A stretch of 61,072 nt of DNA from Pedobacter kyungheensis (GCF_000812965.1 NZ_JSYN01000042.1:1-61072); one strand, 5' to 3'; counted from the first letter of the stretch, positions 9,296 to 19,036 are shown. Numbers and translations are program-made. Notes: generated from the letters alone by a model not told the origin.

Positions 9296-9320
9296 AAAGC
9301 CCTGCAAATTGCAGGGCTTT
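9296..9320. terminator. Terminator between DUF3347 and barrel genes
   Basis: AAAGCCCTGC and GCAGGGCTTT form a perfect 10-bp stem around AAATT, with A and T runs outside. It lies downstream of the minus-strand barrel gene at 9342. Confidence 0.88.
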
Positions 9321-9341
9321 CTCAAATAAATGATATTTTAA

Positions 9342-9887
9342 TTATAATTTAAAATTATAGCCAATCCGGAGGTTATATTGACCGGTTTTCATAAAATACA
9401 GATCGGAAGCACTATTGTTTACATATCCTTCGTAACGGGCGCCAATTTCTAATCCGTTGTTCCACTCATAACCTACGCCACCGGTATAGATAAAGTTCAT
9501 TTGTGCACTTTCTTTAACCGCCAGACCGGTACCCAGGCCTCCGCTTAAATACATCCTGTCGATTACATAGGTTTTAACACCGCCCATTAGCGGGATAAAC
9601 TGAAAATTTAAAGGACTGCCTTTCCATCTTAAACGGGTGTAGCCAGCCGAAGCAGTAAGGGCAACGTCTTTACTTAAATCATATTGCAGTTTTACATCTG
9701 CTCCGTAGCCATAATCCATTTCTGAGCGATCTGGGAAAAATCCGGCATTAACACCTACGCCTATTTTAAAGGCCATGCCATTGGTGCTACTCATTGTCTG
9801 TCCCATTTCCTGTGCCTTTAAACTGCTGGTGCTTAATATCGCAAGTGCAGTTAAGGTAGTCGCAAAAAGTTTGGTAATTGTTTTCAT
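9342..9887 (-). CDS. Small outer-membrane beta-barrel protein
   Basis: A 181-residue protein with an N-terminal signal peptide (LTALAILSTSSLKAQ, cleavage near residue 25) and alternating hydrophobic/aromatic strands typical of an eight-stranded barrel (VNAGFFPDRSEMDYGYGADV; LRIGYNFKL at the C-terminus, ending in an outer-membrane-style hydrophobic residue). It is similar in plan to the next upstream gene, and the pair probably arose by duplication. Function is unknown; both are terminated separately, so they are likely independent units. Confidence 0.75.
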   Translation of the reverse strand: MKTITKLFATTLTALAILSTSSLKAQEMGQTMSSTNGMAFKIGVGVNAGFFPDRSEMDYGYGADVKLQYDLSKDVALTASAGYTRLRWKGSPLNFQFIPLMGGVKTYVIDRMYLSGGLGTGLAVKESAQMNFIYTGGVGYEWNNGLEIGARYEGYVNNSASDLYFMKTGQYNLRIGYNFKL

Positions 9888-9990
9888 TGGTATCGTATTT
9901 AAGTTATCAATTAAAGGTTTAAATGATATACGGCAAAATACGATGAGCAGATTTTATATTTTCATTTTTTTCAGAATGTTATGAAATAAA

Positions 9991-10017
9991 AAAGCCCCCT
10001 TTAAGGAAGGAGGCTTT
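9991..10017. terminator. Terminator between two barrel genes
   Basis: AAAGCCCCCTT and AAGGAGGCTTT pair imperfectly around TTAAGG, flanked by A and T runs. It lies just downstream of the minus-strand gene at 10038. Confidence 0.8.
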
Positions 10018-10037
10018 CATTATTATTTGTGAAATGA

Positions 10038-10541
10038 TTACAGACTAAATCCGTAAGCTAATCTAATTCCGGCAAAACCAATACTTCCGTTATTTGAATA
10101 ACCTTCATATTTGGCTGCTAAATCTAAACCATTACTCCAGGCATAACCAATAGCCGGAGAGTATACAAATGCAGTTCCAGAGCCTTTATTAGTACCAAAA
10201 CCGGCACCAAGTTCTGCTAAACCATAAGCTCCTGCACCAGAATCGTTAAAGAAATACTTTGCACCTGCTTTAACCGGGATTATACCAAAGCTTCCACCTC
10301 CGTACGAGTCTTTAATAGAAAAATTGTTGTAACCTGCTGTCACCGGAATAGATAATTGTTTATCTACGTTAAATTGATATCTGATATCACCACCTATCAC
10401 TAAACCATATCCAGTTGTCGTTCCCGCTCCTACATTTAATCCAATTCCTAAATTCCGACTCGATTGCGCATTAACATTTGTAGTAAAGAATAAGGCTACA
10501 ACAGCTGCTGATGTAGCAATAATTTTTGTAATTGTTTTCAT
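10038..10541 (-). CDS. Small outer-membrane beta-barrel protein
   Basis: A 167-residue relative of the barrel encoded just downstream. The signal peptide is MKTITKIIATSAAVVALFFT with cleavage after NVNAQ. Strands alternate polar and hydrophobic residues and the chain ends IRLAYGFSL. Shared features with its neighbour are the MKTITK start, GIGLNVGAG/GVGVNAGF early strand, the YSPAIGYAWSNGLDL/YTGGVGYEWNNGLEI block and the AKYEGYSN/ARYEGYVN block. That similarity supports a tandem duplication. No enzymatic residues are evident. Confidence 0.75.
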   Translation of the reverse strand: MKTITKIIATSAAVVALFFTTNVNAQSSRNLGIGLNVGAGTTTGYGLVIGGDIRYQFNVDKQLSIPVTAGYNNFSIKDSYGGGSFGIIPVKAGAKYFFNDSGAGAYGLAELGAGFGTNKGSGTAFVYSPAIGYAWSNGLDLAAKYEGYSNNGSIGFAGIRLAYGFSL

Positions 10542-10660
10542 GTTTAAGATATTGTTTTTTGAGTTAAACTAATATGCATCTACAAACACAAAGGTTGTGC
10601 CAAAAGGGCTTTTTAAGCACTTTTAATAAGATAAAGGAAGCTAAAATGGAGTATTTTGAA

Positions 10661-11590
10661 TTAATTAAACGATGCTGAAACTTTTTGTAATACCAGCTGT
10701 TTTAATTGGTTGACAGAAAGTGAAGCATCAAGCCAAATGATGTTTACACTGTCCTTTTCCATCTTCCTGAAAAATGTATTTTGCCTTTTGGCATACTGGC
10801 AAATGGCAATACCTAACCTAAGCTTTAATTCTGCTAACGTAAGCTGCCCATCCAGGTAATTTACAATAAATTTATATTCCAGTCCGTAGAAAATGAGCAT
10901 TTCTTTGTCGATGCCCGATTGGAGCAATTGCTGCACTTCTTCTATTAAACCTGCATTAAAACGCGCTTCCAATCGTTCAAGTATTTTTGCCCTGGTCACT
11001 TCAACTTCGTTCTTTAAACCAAAAATAAGTGGCTTCAGTACGGGCCGATTAATTGTTTCCAGTTCATTTTCTTTTAAATAGGCGGCAATTTCTAAAGCTC
11101 TGATTAAACGTTTTTTCGAAGACAAATTTACGTGTTGTGTATTTTGGTCTGTATCGCTTTGTAATTGCAAAACCAATTCTTCTTTAGTAAGCAGATCTAA
11201 CTCATCTCTTAGCACCTGGTTAACCGGAATAGCCGTAAAAGCCTGGTTCTGCAGCAGACTGTGCATATACATGCCTGTACCACCACAAAGTACAGGCAAC
11301 TTACCATGCTTGCTGATTTCATCAAAAGCCTGGTAAAAATCATTTTTAAAAGCATCTACATGATAACGTTCGCCTGGCTCTAAAATGTCAATCAGGTGGT
11401 AAGGAATGGTTGTTTCTTCGATAGTATACTCCTGTAAATCTTTACCCGTGCCAATATCCATCCTTTTAAAAACCTGGCGGCTATCTGCACTAATGATTTC
11501 GCCATTTAATGCATGCGCCACCTGAACAGCCAATTTGGTTTTGCCCGATGCTGTTGCACCCAAAATAATGATGAGGTTGTGCTGATCCAT
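10661..11590 (-). CDS. miaA: tRNA dimethylallyltransferase
   Basis: A 309-residue MiaA, which adds a dimethylallyl group to A37 of tRNAs reading UNN codons. The P-loop is ILGATASGKTKLA near residues 9-21, followed by ISADSRQVFKRMDIGTGK and VLCGGTGMY, all diagnostic. The C-terminal YAKRQNTFFRK segment matches the tRNA-binding end. Length is normal. Its ATG overlaps the stop codon of the upstream gene by one base (TAATG), which suggests translational coupling with the homing-endonuclease-like protein encoded at 11590-12372. Confidence 0.96.
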   Translation of the reverse strand: MDQHNLIIILGATASGKTKLAVQVAHALNGEIISADSRQVFKRMDIGTGKDLQEYTIEETTIPYHLIDILEPGERYHVDAFKNDFYQAFDEISKHGKLPVLCGGTGMYMHSLLQNQAFTAIPVNQVLRDELDLLTKEELVLQLQSDTDQNTQHVNLSSKKRLIRALEIAAYLKENELETINRPVLKPLIFGLKNEVEVTRAKILERLEARFNAGLIEEVQQLLQSGIDKEMLIFYGLEYKFIVNYLDGQLTLAELKLRLGIAICQYAKRQNTFFRKMEKDSVNIIWLDASLSVNQLKQLVLQKVSASFN

Positions 11591-12372
11591 TAAAATTTGA
11601 GGATAAATTTTAAACTTCCGGTATTAAATATTTGTGCCGTTACAGTTTCTGCATCTTTTATTAATAGGCGCTGAAGCTGCTCATTTAACTGATAATATTG
11701 AGGGGCGATGATGGCAGTCTGTAAAAAGTTAAGCCTCAAATAGGCCTCTCCAGCCGACCAATCGCGATCTGCATAAGTCATTAAATCGTTAGGCTGATGT
11801 AATTCGGCAAAATACGAAATGAGTTTGCTTAAACCACCGGTAATGGAATATCCCGCTTTTACCGCAAACCGGATCAGCTCTGCTGACTTGTAATTTTCGG
11901 TGTGGTTCATTTTACGAAGGGCAGAAAAAGTAGCTACAGCAAGCAGTTCGTCCTTTTCGAACAAACCAACCTTGTAACGGCTACTCACCGTACCTTGTAA
12001 ATGATTTTCGTTTAAAAAAGTATCGGCAATGGGTTTAGCGATTTTATGAACTTTTGTTTTGCGGCCATGAATGCGTTTATTCTTCCCGAGCAATGAGGTA
12101 AGCCTCGCCAATACCTGATTGGACTTTGAGTGCCAAATGTCTTCCCAAAGGTGAATGAGTTTAATGTGCTTTGTTGCATACTTTTCCTGCAGCTCAATTA
12201 AATCCTGAGGGTTGAATGGATTATTTAAACTTACCAGATTAATACTTAGCTGATCAGTTAACTTTAACAGTTGAAACGGACCTTCGAAAAAGGGCTCGCC
12301 ATTTACCTCACAAGCGGCAAGGGCCTTTATTAATTCATCATGCCAGTTGCTATCGGAAGTTAAAATACTCAA
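11590..12372 (-). CDS. Homing-endonuclease-like / GNAT-like protein
   Basis: A 260-residue cytoplasmic protein with no signal or membrane segment. Its middle (ARLTSLLGKNKRIHGRKTKV, near residues 88-107) and the following block (NENHLQGTVSSRYKVGLFEK, then DELLAVATFSALRKMNHT) resemble parts of phage proteins annotated as Hef-like homing endonucleases, where a VSR-type nuclease half is joined to a GNAT-like half. I did not find a clear nuclease metal site. The stop overlaps the miaA start by one base, so the two genes are probably co-translated. A stable chromosomal, miaA-linked member of this family is unusual. Function is unknown. Confidence 0.55.
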   Translation of the reverse strand: MSILTSDSNWHDELIKALAACEVNGEPFFEGPFQLLKLTDQLSINLVSLNNPFNPQDLIELQEKYATKHIKLIHLWEDIWHSKSNQVLARLTSLLGKNKRIHGRKTKVHKIAKPIADTFLNENHLQGTVSSRYKVGLFEKDELLAVATFSALRKMNHTENYKSAELIRFAVKAGYSITGGLSKLISYFAELHQPNDLMTYADRDWSAGEAYLRLNFLQTAIIAPQYYQLNEQLQRLLIKDAETVTAQIFNTGSLKFILKF

Positions 12373-12425
12373 TCACCAGAAATTTAGTTCAGAAAAAAAT
12401 CAGGTGCAAATTTAGCATCAAATTG

Positions 12426-12788
12426 TTAAATCCACTCTTTTTCTTTGAAGTTAGTGTGTATAATTTCAATAAGGGTTTCGACTTCGCGGAGTTTTGTTTC
12501 GTCGAGACTGGTATTTTTCAATCCAGCTTTATTTTCGCCAAAATCCGTTAAATGTTGGTTCGTGGTAGAAAACTCATCAGTGTTAACTTTCAGCTCTACC
12601 TGATTACCGTTGATATAAACGCCGGCAAAAAAACGCTCAGTTATTTTTTCGCCATTAACTGTTATATTTTTTTCACTGTACAAGTCATAACCTGTTTCAG
12701 AATTTTCGTGAACGGTATAGCCGAGTGTAGCGTAAGGCTGCAGGCCAGCCCTTATGGTTTGAAAAATTTCTACAAGATCAGTTTTCAT
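12426..12788 (-). CDS. Hypothetical protein
   Basis: About 120 residues if started at the ATG at 12788 (MKTDLVEIFQTIRAGLQPYA); the open frame extends nine codons further upstream. The protein is acidic, soluble and lacks a signal. It has a central strand-rich part (KITERFFAGVYINGNQVELK) and a helical C-terminus (LREVETLIEIIHTNFKEKEW). It resembles the small DUF-type proteins common in Bacteroidota, but I do not recognise a family. It lies 53 bp before the endonuclease-like gene on the same strand. Confidence 0.65.
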   Translation of the reverse strand: MKTDLVEIFQTIRAGLQPYATLGYTVHENSETGYDLYSEKNITVNGEKITERFFAGVYINGNQVELKVNTDEFSTTNQHLTDFGENKAGLKNTSLDETKLREVETLIEIIHTNFKEKEWI

Positions 12789-12839
12789 GGCGGTATTTAT
12801 TTCTGAATTAAACACCGCGATCTAATTATTGTTTAGTTT

Positions 12840-13955
12840 TTATGCTTCGAGCCACCAGTTTTTTGTAGGCATGTACTCATTTAAAATTACCGTTTCGCCC
12901 AAAGCTGGGGTAACCAATGGTAAATTTTTAAGCGCAGCTGCTGCTACTACCCTTTTAACGGGCTCGTTCCAGGGGTGCATGGCCAGACTAAATTTCCCCC
13001 AGTGTACGGGCATTAAAACTTTAGCTTTTAAATCAATAGCAGCCTGAACGGTATCTTCTGGAAACATGTGTATGTAAGGCCAATAGGCATTATACTGCCC
13101 GCATTCTAATAAAGCCAGATCAAACGGCCCGTAAGTTTCGCCAATTTGCATGAAATGCGAATCGTAGCCCGAATCGCCACCTAAGAACAATTTACAGCTC
13201 ACAGTTTTCAGTACGAAGGCCGACCATAGGGTTTGATTGCGTTTAAATTTCCTTCCGGTAAAATGCCTTGCCGGAACGGCGGTTAATTCGAGGCTATTAA
13301 ATAATGTGATCGATTCATTCCAGGCCAATTCGGTAATTTTATCAGTGTTAATTCCCCATTTTTCTAAATGTTCACCCACACCAAGCGAAGTAACTATCGT
13401 TTTTACTCCCGGTGCAATGGTTAATATACTTTGGTAGTCTAAATGGTCGTAATGATCGTGGGTAATTACCAGGACATCAATATTTTTAAAATCAGCCGCT
13501 TTAACCACGTCTGTTCCTGGAAAAGCCTTACTGCCAATGAAAGAAAATGGCGATGGTGCTTTGCTAAAAACCGGATCAACTAAAATCCTTAACCCATCAA
13601 CTTTAATCAGGTAAGATGAATGCCCAAACCAGATAATCTCCGGTGCACTGCTTTTGGCCTGACTATCTAAATCCGGTTGATTAAAAGGAAGTGGTCTGTC
13701 CGGTATTTTTCCCGGATGTTTCTCGAAAAAGAAAGCCTTTAATATGGTAAAAAAACTTACACCTTCAGGTTGCATGGGTGTAACAGAAAGATTTTGTAAG
13801 GCTCCGTTACTGTAATTGGACAATTGCTGTGTTTTGGCTAACCTTAATCCTCTTGGTAAACGGCCAAAAACAGGTAAATTGGTGATGACCAGAAATGCGG
13901 CAACAATAAAAAGTATTACGTATAGGGCTATCATGTTATTGATTAATTGGAGCAA
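12840..13955 (-). CDS. MBL-fold metal-dependent hydrolase, membrane-anchored
   Basis: A 371-residue metallo-beta-lactamase-fold hydrolase. An N-terminal membrane anchor (ALYVILFIVAAFLVITNLPV) precedes the domain. Metal ligands are visible in VITHDHYDHLD (HxHxDH motif, near residues 162-168), LGGDSGYDSHF and PVHWGKFSLAMHPWNEP. The arrangement, with DLALLECGQYN, is closest to the UlaG/NAPE-PLD-like branch, whose members cleave lactones or phospholipid derivatives. The substrate cannot be assigned. It stands alone between the small hypothetical gene and a terminator. Confidence 0.85.
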   Translation of the reverse strand: MLQLINNMIALYVILFIVAAFLVITNLPVFGRLPRGLRLAKTQQLSNYSNGALQNLSVTPMQPEGVSFFTILKAFFFEKHPGKIPDRPLPFNQPDLDSQAKSSAPEIIWFGHSSYLIKVDGLRILVDPVFSKAPSPFSFIGSKAFPGTDVVKAADFKNIDVLVITHDHYDHLDYQSILTIAPGVKTIVTSLGVGEHLEKWGINTDKITELAWNESITLFNSLELTAVPARHFTGRKFKRNQTLWSAFVLKTVSCKLFLGGDSGYDSHFMQIGETYGPFDLALLECGQYNAYWPYIHMFPEDTVQAAIDLKAKVLMPVHWGKFSLAMHPWNEPVKRVVAAAALKNLPLVTPALGETVILNEYMPTKNWWLEA

Positions 13956-14026
13956 AATATGAATATGCTTTTATAAAAATAACATGCTTTGGAGATATGA
14001 CGTATGGATTACTTGTGCTTTAAAGC

Positions 14027-14062
14027 AAAAAAGTTCTCCGGTATTAACGCGGAGAACTTTTT
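14027..14062. terminator. Terminator of the sus-type operon
   Basis: AAAAAAGTTCTCCG and CGGAGAACTTTTT pair perfectly around an eight- to nine-base loop, with T runs for the minus strand. It lies 20 bp after the susD-like stop codon. Confidence 0.92.
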
Positions 14063-14081
14063 CAAATGTTTAGAGAGCGAA

Positions 14082-15638
14082 TTATTTTAAAAGCCACATG
14101 GCCTGGTTTACATCATCACTCCCGCCGTACTGGCTGGCAACCGCAGCCGAAAGGTTGGCCGAATTGTAACTCAGTTCGTTTGAAGGATATAACCACCTTA
14201 ATGGAAAATTAGTAGATGGCGAATTTAAATTTGTAGTCGAATTCAGTTTAAATACCGGATAACCAGTTCTTCTGTTCTCGAACCAGGCCTGGTATTTGCT
14301 TCCTTGCAAAAAGCTGGCAACGTATTTTTGTGTAATTACCTGCGCTATTTGCTGCTCTATTGAGCCCGCTAAGGCAACGGTAGCTGGGAAAGCATCAATA
14401 TAAGCCGCGTCCATTTTCATGTTGTGGTTATAATCAGCCAAATCAGGAGTGTACTGCGCGATAAACTTCATCGAGTTGGTAATGCCATTGGCATAATAGG
14501 TTTGTGCCGGTGTACCGGTTATCCAACCACGAATGGTAGCTTCGGCCAGGATAAACTGCAAATCCCAATAATTAAAAACACCAACTGGCTCGGCATTTAC
14601 CAGATTTACGTAGCGGGCATTGATATCGGCATAATCTTTATTTACCCTTCTGGTTTGCAAACTAGAAAACGAATCGGAAGGCTCAACACCTGGATAAGCT
14701 GCAAAATCTGTTTGCGAAACCCCTGCGGTAATTTTAACCGGCGATGGTTTTGCATAGTAGAAAAGCCTTTTATCGTTAGTTGCCTTTAAAGGATCGAGCA
14801 GCACATTGGTAAGCATGGTGTAATTCGATTTAACGAATGAGTTACCTGATCCGGCAGGCACATCGCTCCACGGATAGTTCTGTCCGGCAGTTGCATTGTA
14901 AGCCAATGCAAAATTATCGTTGTAATCGCGCATTAAAGGACGATTGGCTACAATATCCTTAAAACGTTCAATCACTTTCAAATCAGCATCGCCTGTTTTT
15001 TTATAGAGATTGATTAATACATGCAACTCAAAACTGTTGGTTAACCTTCGCCATTTATCGGTGCTACCAGCAAAAATAGGATCGCCTTCAAAAGTAGCTC
15101 CCGAGGCGAATAAGGTATTTGCCTGATCGAGTTCGCTTAAAATACCCAAAAAAACTGCTTTTTGACTATCGTATTTAGGTTGTAATATGGCATCAGACTC
15201 ACCTTTAACGGCATCAGTATACGGAATATCGCCAACCTGCATAGTAGTCATAAAAAACTGCCAGGCCCTGATAAAATGCCCCAGTGCCTGATAAGATTTC
15301 TTTAGTGCATCACTTGTGGCATAATTTTCCATTGGCGTAATATTGCGCAACAGGGTTATACGGCTAAAATCTGTCCGGCTAATTTTGTTGTATTGAAAGT
15401 TTTCCTGACCCTCGCCCCAGGTAAGGTATTTACCTAATAAGTAAGGCTGCATAAAAGACTTGGTACTGCTGATATCTCCACGGGTAATATTTAGTATCAT
15501 ACCAGTGGCCAGCATAGCAGAGTTTACCTGTGTAGTTGCATTTGGGTTGGTATTAATATCATCGAACTTGCTGCAACCATTAGTTAATAGTGCTAATGCA
15601 GGCAGCAATAAACTATATTTTAAAAATTTACTTTTCAT
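14082..15638 (-). CDS. SusD/RagB-family nutrient-binding lipoprotein
   Basis: A 518-residue surface lipoprotein of the SusD-like 2 type. The signal peptide ends in a lipobox (LLPALALLTNGC, Cys about residue 22). Helical TPR-like substrate-binding architecture is shown by LGHFIRAWQFFMTTMQVGDI, the conserved PYTDAV block and the C-terminal KYVASFLQGSKYQAWFENRR motif. It lies 26 bp downstream of the SusC gene, with which it forms the outer-membrane bind-and-import complex. The absence of glycoside hydrolases nearby means that the substrate could be a glycan, peptide or other oligomer. Confidence 0.92.
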   Translation of the reverse strand: MKSKFLKYSLLLPALALLTNGCSKFDDINTNPNATTQVNSAMLATGMILNITRGDISSTKSFMQPYLLGKYLTWGEGQENFQYNKISRTDFSRITLLRNITPMENYATSDALKKSYQALGHFIRAWQFFMTTMQVGDIPYTDAVKGESDAILQPKYDSQKAVFLGILSELDQANTLFASGATFEGDPIFAGSTDKWRRLTNSFELHVLINLYKKTGDADLKVIERFKDIVANRPLMRDYNDNFALAYNATAGQNYPWSDVPAGSGNSFVKSNYTMLTNVLLDPLKATNDKRLFYYAKPSPVKITAGVSQTDFAAYPGVEPSDSFSSLQTRRVNKDYADINARYVNLVNAEPVGVFNYWDLQFILAEATIRGWITGTPAQTYYANGITNSMKFIAQYTPDLADYNHNMKMDAAYIDAFPATVALAGSIEQQIAQVITQKYVASFLQGSKYQAWFENRRTGYPVFKLNSTTNLNSPSTNFPLRWLYPSNELSYNSANLSAAVASQYGGSDDVNQAMWLLK

Positions 15639-15664
15639 AAAATCTTCTTTAAAAACAATAATTA

Positions 15665-18600
15665 CTAGAAACCTACCTTAAGGTTAAAACCTACCATGCG
15701 CATTGATGGCGAGTTTAGGTTCTCGGTATCAACATCCGGATCTGAGTATTTGAAATTAGTCCACATGAACAGGTTCTGGCCGGTTAAAGAGAAAGCTGCG
15801 TTCTTTAAACCCAGTTTACCTGCGATTTTTGACGGCAAACGGTAGCCCAGTGAAACTTCCCGCAGCTTAACAAACGATTCGTTCTGCACTCTTGCATCGC
15901 CACCACGGTACCATTGTGCATAATCCTGATAGCCAATTGGCACATCATTTACTGCGTATTTACGGGTATCGCTGGTAATCTGACCATACTTATCGTAAGT
16001 AACAGTACCTGATACTACTTTAACACCCTGGCCTACGTAGTTATTCTGCCCAAGCACTACCTGGTTGTAACGGTATTCGTTATCTGTTTCCGGAGCAGTA
16101 CCCGAATCGAACATTTTATCGTAAACGTAATTGTACATTAAGCCACCTATTCGGCCATCGATATTAATGCCGAGCGACCAGTTTTTGTACGTGAAATTAT
16201 TGATAAAACCGAAACTGAAATCAGGTTCGCCATAACCTAATTTTTTAACATAATCGCTCCAAACGGGTAAGCCGCTCTCGTGAATTACATTGCCCTGCGG
16301 ATCTTTAACCCAGTAGTTATCGGTATAAGTATCTAATCGCTCTCCTTTTTTAACCCATAAGTTATCGGCAGAATATACCGGATCGAGGTTTACATAGTAA
16401 CGGTGCTGATTAGACCAGTTGATGGTAGAATACCATTCGAAATCTTTATTTCTGATCACAGAACCATCTACAGTAATTTCAAGACCTCTTCTTTCATAGG
16501 TTTCCTGGGTATTAACCAAAGTAGATGAGAAACCTGATGAAGCAGGAATGGAAGTACTTACTTGTTGGTTGTAATAATATTTGTTAAAATAAGCGACATC
16601 AAAATGCAGGCGCTTCTTAAACAAATAACCCGCAGCTCCAATTTCGTAAGTTCTTTGCGCACTTGGCAGTAAGCTGTTACCCAATAACGATGACGGATAA
16701 CTAGCAGAATTTAAAGTATTCCATGCGGCTGTCGTTGTACCGAAGGTTCTGTTTGTAGCGTATACCCCTAAAGCTGTTTTAAATACCGCCCATGAACCAC
16801 GGATTTTGAACATATCGATTACTTTAGGCAATTTCACCAACTCTGAAACTACGATACTCGAACCGATTGATGGATAAAAATAAGAACGAGATGCTTTTGG
16901 TTGAGCAGAGTTCCAGTCGTTTCTTCCTGTAAAATCAAGGAAAATGGCATCATTATAGCCAATAGAAGCCCTGCTGTACAAACTGTTGATTTGTCTGGTG
17001 CTATACCCTTGCGATACCGTTGGTGGCTCTACCGAACCGGCTAACGAATAAAAAGTTGGTGAAATTAATCCGTTTTTAGTTGTTCCGCTTAACGATTCGT
17101 CAATGAAATAGTAAACTGTTCCACCAGCCAAAGCATCGATGCTAAATTTATTCAGTTTCTTCTTATAGCTTAAAATTACATCATCATTGGTACTGAAACC
17201 TTTAGCATCCTGAATAGAATACATCCCTTTTGCATTCCATCCGCTACCATTTACAGCGCCTCCTCGGGTTGAAAAGATATTTGCTGTCGGGTTGCGAAAA
17301 GTAGTTTTATTGTTATAGTTATCATAACCTAAACGTATCAATAAATTAAAATCCTGGTTAATCTGGTAATTTGCCGTAACATTAGCATTTACCGTATTGG
17401 TTTGGATACCATTTAATTTTTCGTTGGCAATTAAATACGGGTTATCATACCAGTTGGTATACATCCAGTTTTGGGTTTTGTAAGGTACTTTCCAGTAATC
17501 CTGATAATCGCGAATATCATATTCAGTACCTGTCCACATAATTAACTGGTACAAATAACCCTGGTTGTTATAACCACCGCCCCAAATCTGATCGGCCCAG
17601 CGGCGACTTACGCCCATATGGCCTTCCAGCTTAAATTTATCGCTCAGCTTCATCTCTCCTGCCATGGTTAAATTTACCATGTTCAGGTTTTGGTTCGGAA
17701 ACTGTCCTTTGTTATAAATATCGTTTAAGCCAATTCTGAAGCTACCTTTATCGCTGGTTTGTGCAATACTGATGTTGTTATTTAAAATAATACCGGTAGA
17801 CATAAAGTTCTTCAGGTTGTCTTTTCCTTTCGACACCAGTGGCATATTATCTTCAAACTGCTTGGTAACAGGATTCCAGTCTCTTGCAGTTTTACCAATA
17901 TCCAGTTTAGGCCCCCAAACATAATCGTTATCAATTACGCCGTTTTGCCCGCGGCCGTATGAGCTTTGCACTTCAGGTATGGCCAGAAATCCTAATGAAG
18001 CCATGGTATTGCTGTTCACATCGATTGAAAAACCTTTATCAGCTGCCCCTTTTTTAGTGGTGATTAACATTACACCACCAGCTGCCCTCGAACCATACAA
18101 TGCCGATGCAGTAGGACCTTTAAGAATATCTACACTTTCGATATCATCGGTAGGTACATCCCTTAACGACATGTTGCCGTAAGGCACACCATCAATAACT
18201 AGCAAAGCACCTTCACCACGTAGCTCAATAGTTGGCCTGGCGTTAAATTCTGTTGAGTTTTTAATCACCAAACCAGAAACCCTGCCCGTTAATGAGGTAG
18301 CTACATCAACTCCTTTAACAGTTTGCAGTTCCTTACCGGCTACTTTTTGTACGGCATAACCCAGCGATTTTTCTGAACGTTTAATACCAAGGGCAGTAAC
18401 TACCACGTCTGTTAATTCGGTTGTGGCGGCTTGCAAAGAAATACTATAATCGCGCTTGCTGTCGATGATAATTTCTTTGCTGTTGTAACCAATAAAAGAG
18501 ACAATTAATGTTGTACCCACATTGGCATTAATGGAAAAATAACCATTGGCATCAGTTCTGGTTACAGCTTTCGTTTCTTTTACCATGATACTTGCCCCAA

Positions 18601-19033
18601 CAATTGGCAAACCATTTTCATCCAAAACTTTACCACTAATGGTTTCGAAAAAGGGATTGGATATCAGCTCAGTTTTTTTCCTGAGTACAATTGTTTTATC
18701 GAATATTTTGTAGCTCAACAACTGATTTTTTAAACATAAACTCAGCACCTGTTCCAGTGGTGCATTTTTAACGTCAATACTTACATTGTGGGCATTTTGC
18801 AGTTCGAGGTTATCATAAAGAAAAACGTATTCGGTCTGTTTCTCTATCGATTTAAATATCACTTCCATCGAAACATTTTTTTGTTTCAATGTGATGTTCT
18901 GACTATAAACACTTGCGCTTACCTGGCACAGACATGCGAATAAAAATAGTGCGGTTAGCTTCATCACCAATATTAATTGTGTGGGCTTACGCCGGATTAA
19001 TGCTCCGGGCGCAAAAAAATTACTAAAATTCAT
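15665..19033 (-). CDS. SusC/RagA TonB-linked outer-membrane transporter
   Basis: About 1,122 residues from the ATG at 19033 (MNFSNFFAPGALIRRKP). The open frame extends to 19144, but those extra codons read through a conserved RNA-like element on the other strand, so I use the inner start. Order of domains: signal (FLFACLCQVSASVYSQ), STN secretin/TonB short N-terminal domain (VIFKSIEKQTEYVFLY), carboxypeptidase-D-like barrel (ISGKVLDENGLPIVGASI), TonB plug with LLVIDGVPYG and SVDILKGPTASALYGSRAAG, then a barrel ending VGFNLKVGF. The STN domain signals to FecR, so this transporter is also the sensor for the sigma/anti-sigma pair. Substrate is unknown. Confidence 0.93.
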   Translation of the reverse strand: MNFSNFFAPGALIRRKPTQLILVMKLTALFLFACLCQVSASVYSQNITLKQKNVSMEVIFKSIEKQTEYVFLYDNLELQNAHNVSIDVKNAPLEQVLSLCLKNQLLSYKIFDKTIVLRKKTELISNPFFETISGKVLDENGLPIVGASIMVKETKAVTRTDANGYFSINANVGTTLIVSFIGYNSKEIIIDSKRDYSISLQAATTELTDVVVTALGIKRSEKSLGYAVQKVAGKELQTVKGVDVATSLTGRVSGLVIKNSTEFNARPTIELRGEGALLVIDGVPYGNMSLRDVPTDDIESVDILKGPTASALYGSRAAGGVMLITTKKGAADKGFSIDVNSNTMASLGFLAIPEVQSSYGRGQNGVIDNDYVWGPKLDIGKTARDWNPVTKQFEDNMPLVSKGKDNLKNFMSTGIILNNNISIAQTSDKGSFRIGLNDIYNKGQFPNQNLNMVNLTMAGEMKLSDKFKLEGHMGVSRRWADQIWGGGYNNQGYLYQLIMWTGTEYDIRDYQDYWKVPYKTQNWMYTNWYDNPYLIANEKLNGIQTNTVNANVTANYQINQDFNLLIRLGYDNYNNKTTFRNPTANIFSTRGGAVNGSGWNAKGMYSIQDAKGFSTNDDVILSYKKKLNKFSIDALAGGTVYYFIDESLSGTTKNGLISPTFYSLAGSVEPPTVSQGYSTRQINSLYSRASIGYNDAIFLDFTGRNDWNSAQPKASRSYFYPSIGSSIVVSELVKLPKVIDMFKIRGSWAVFKTALGVYATNRTFGTTTAAWNTLNSASYPSSLLGNSLLPSAQRTYEIGAAGYLFKKRLHFDVAYFNKYYYNQQVSTSIPASSGFSSTLVNTQETYERRGLEITVDGSVIRNKDFEWYSTINWSNQHRYYVNLDPVYSADNLWVKKGERLDTYTDNYWVKDPQGNVIHESGLPVWSDYVKKLGYGEPDFSFGFINNFTYKNWSLGINIDGRIGGLMYNYVYDKMFDSGTAPETDNEYRYNQVVLGQNNYVGQGVKVVSGTVTYDKYGQITSDTRKYAVNDVPIGYQDYAQWYRGGDARVQNESFVKLREVSLGYRLPSKIAGKLGLKNAAFSLTGQNLFMWTNFKYSDPDVDTENLNSPSMRMVGFNLKVGF

Positions 19034-19036
19034 GAT

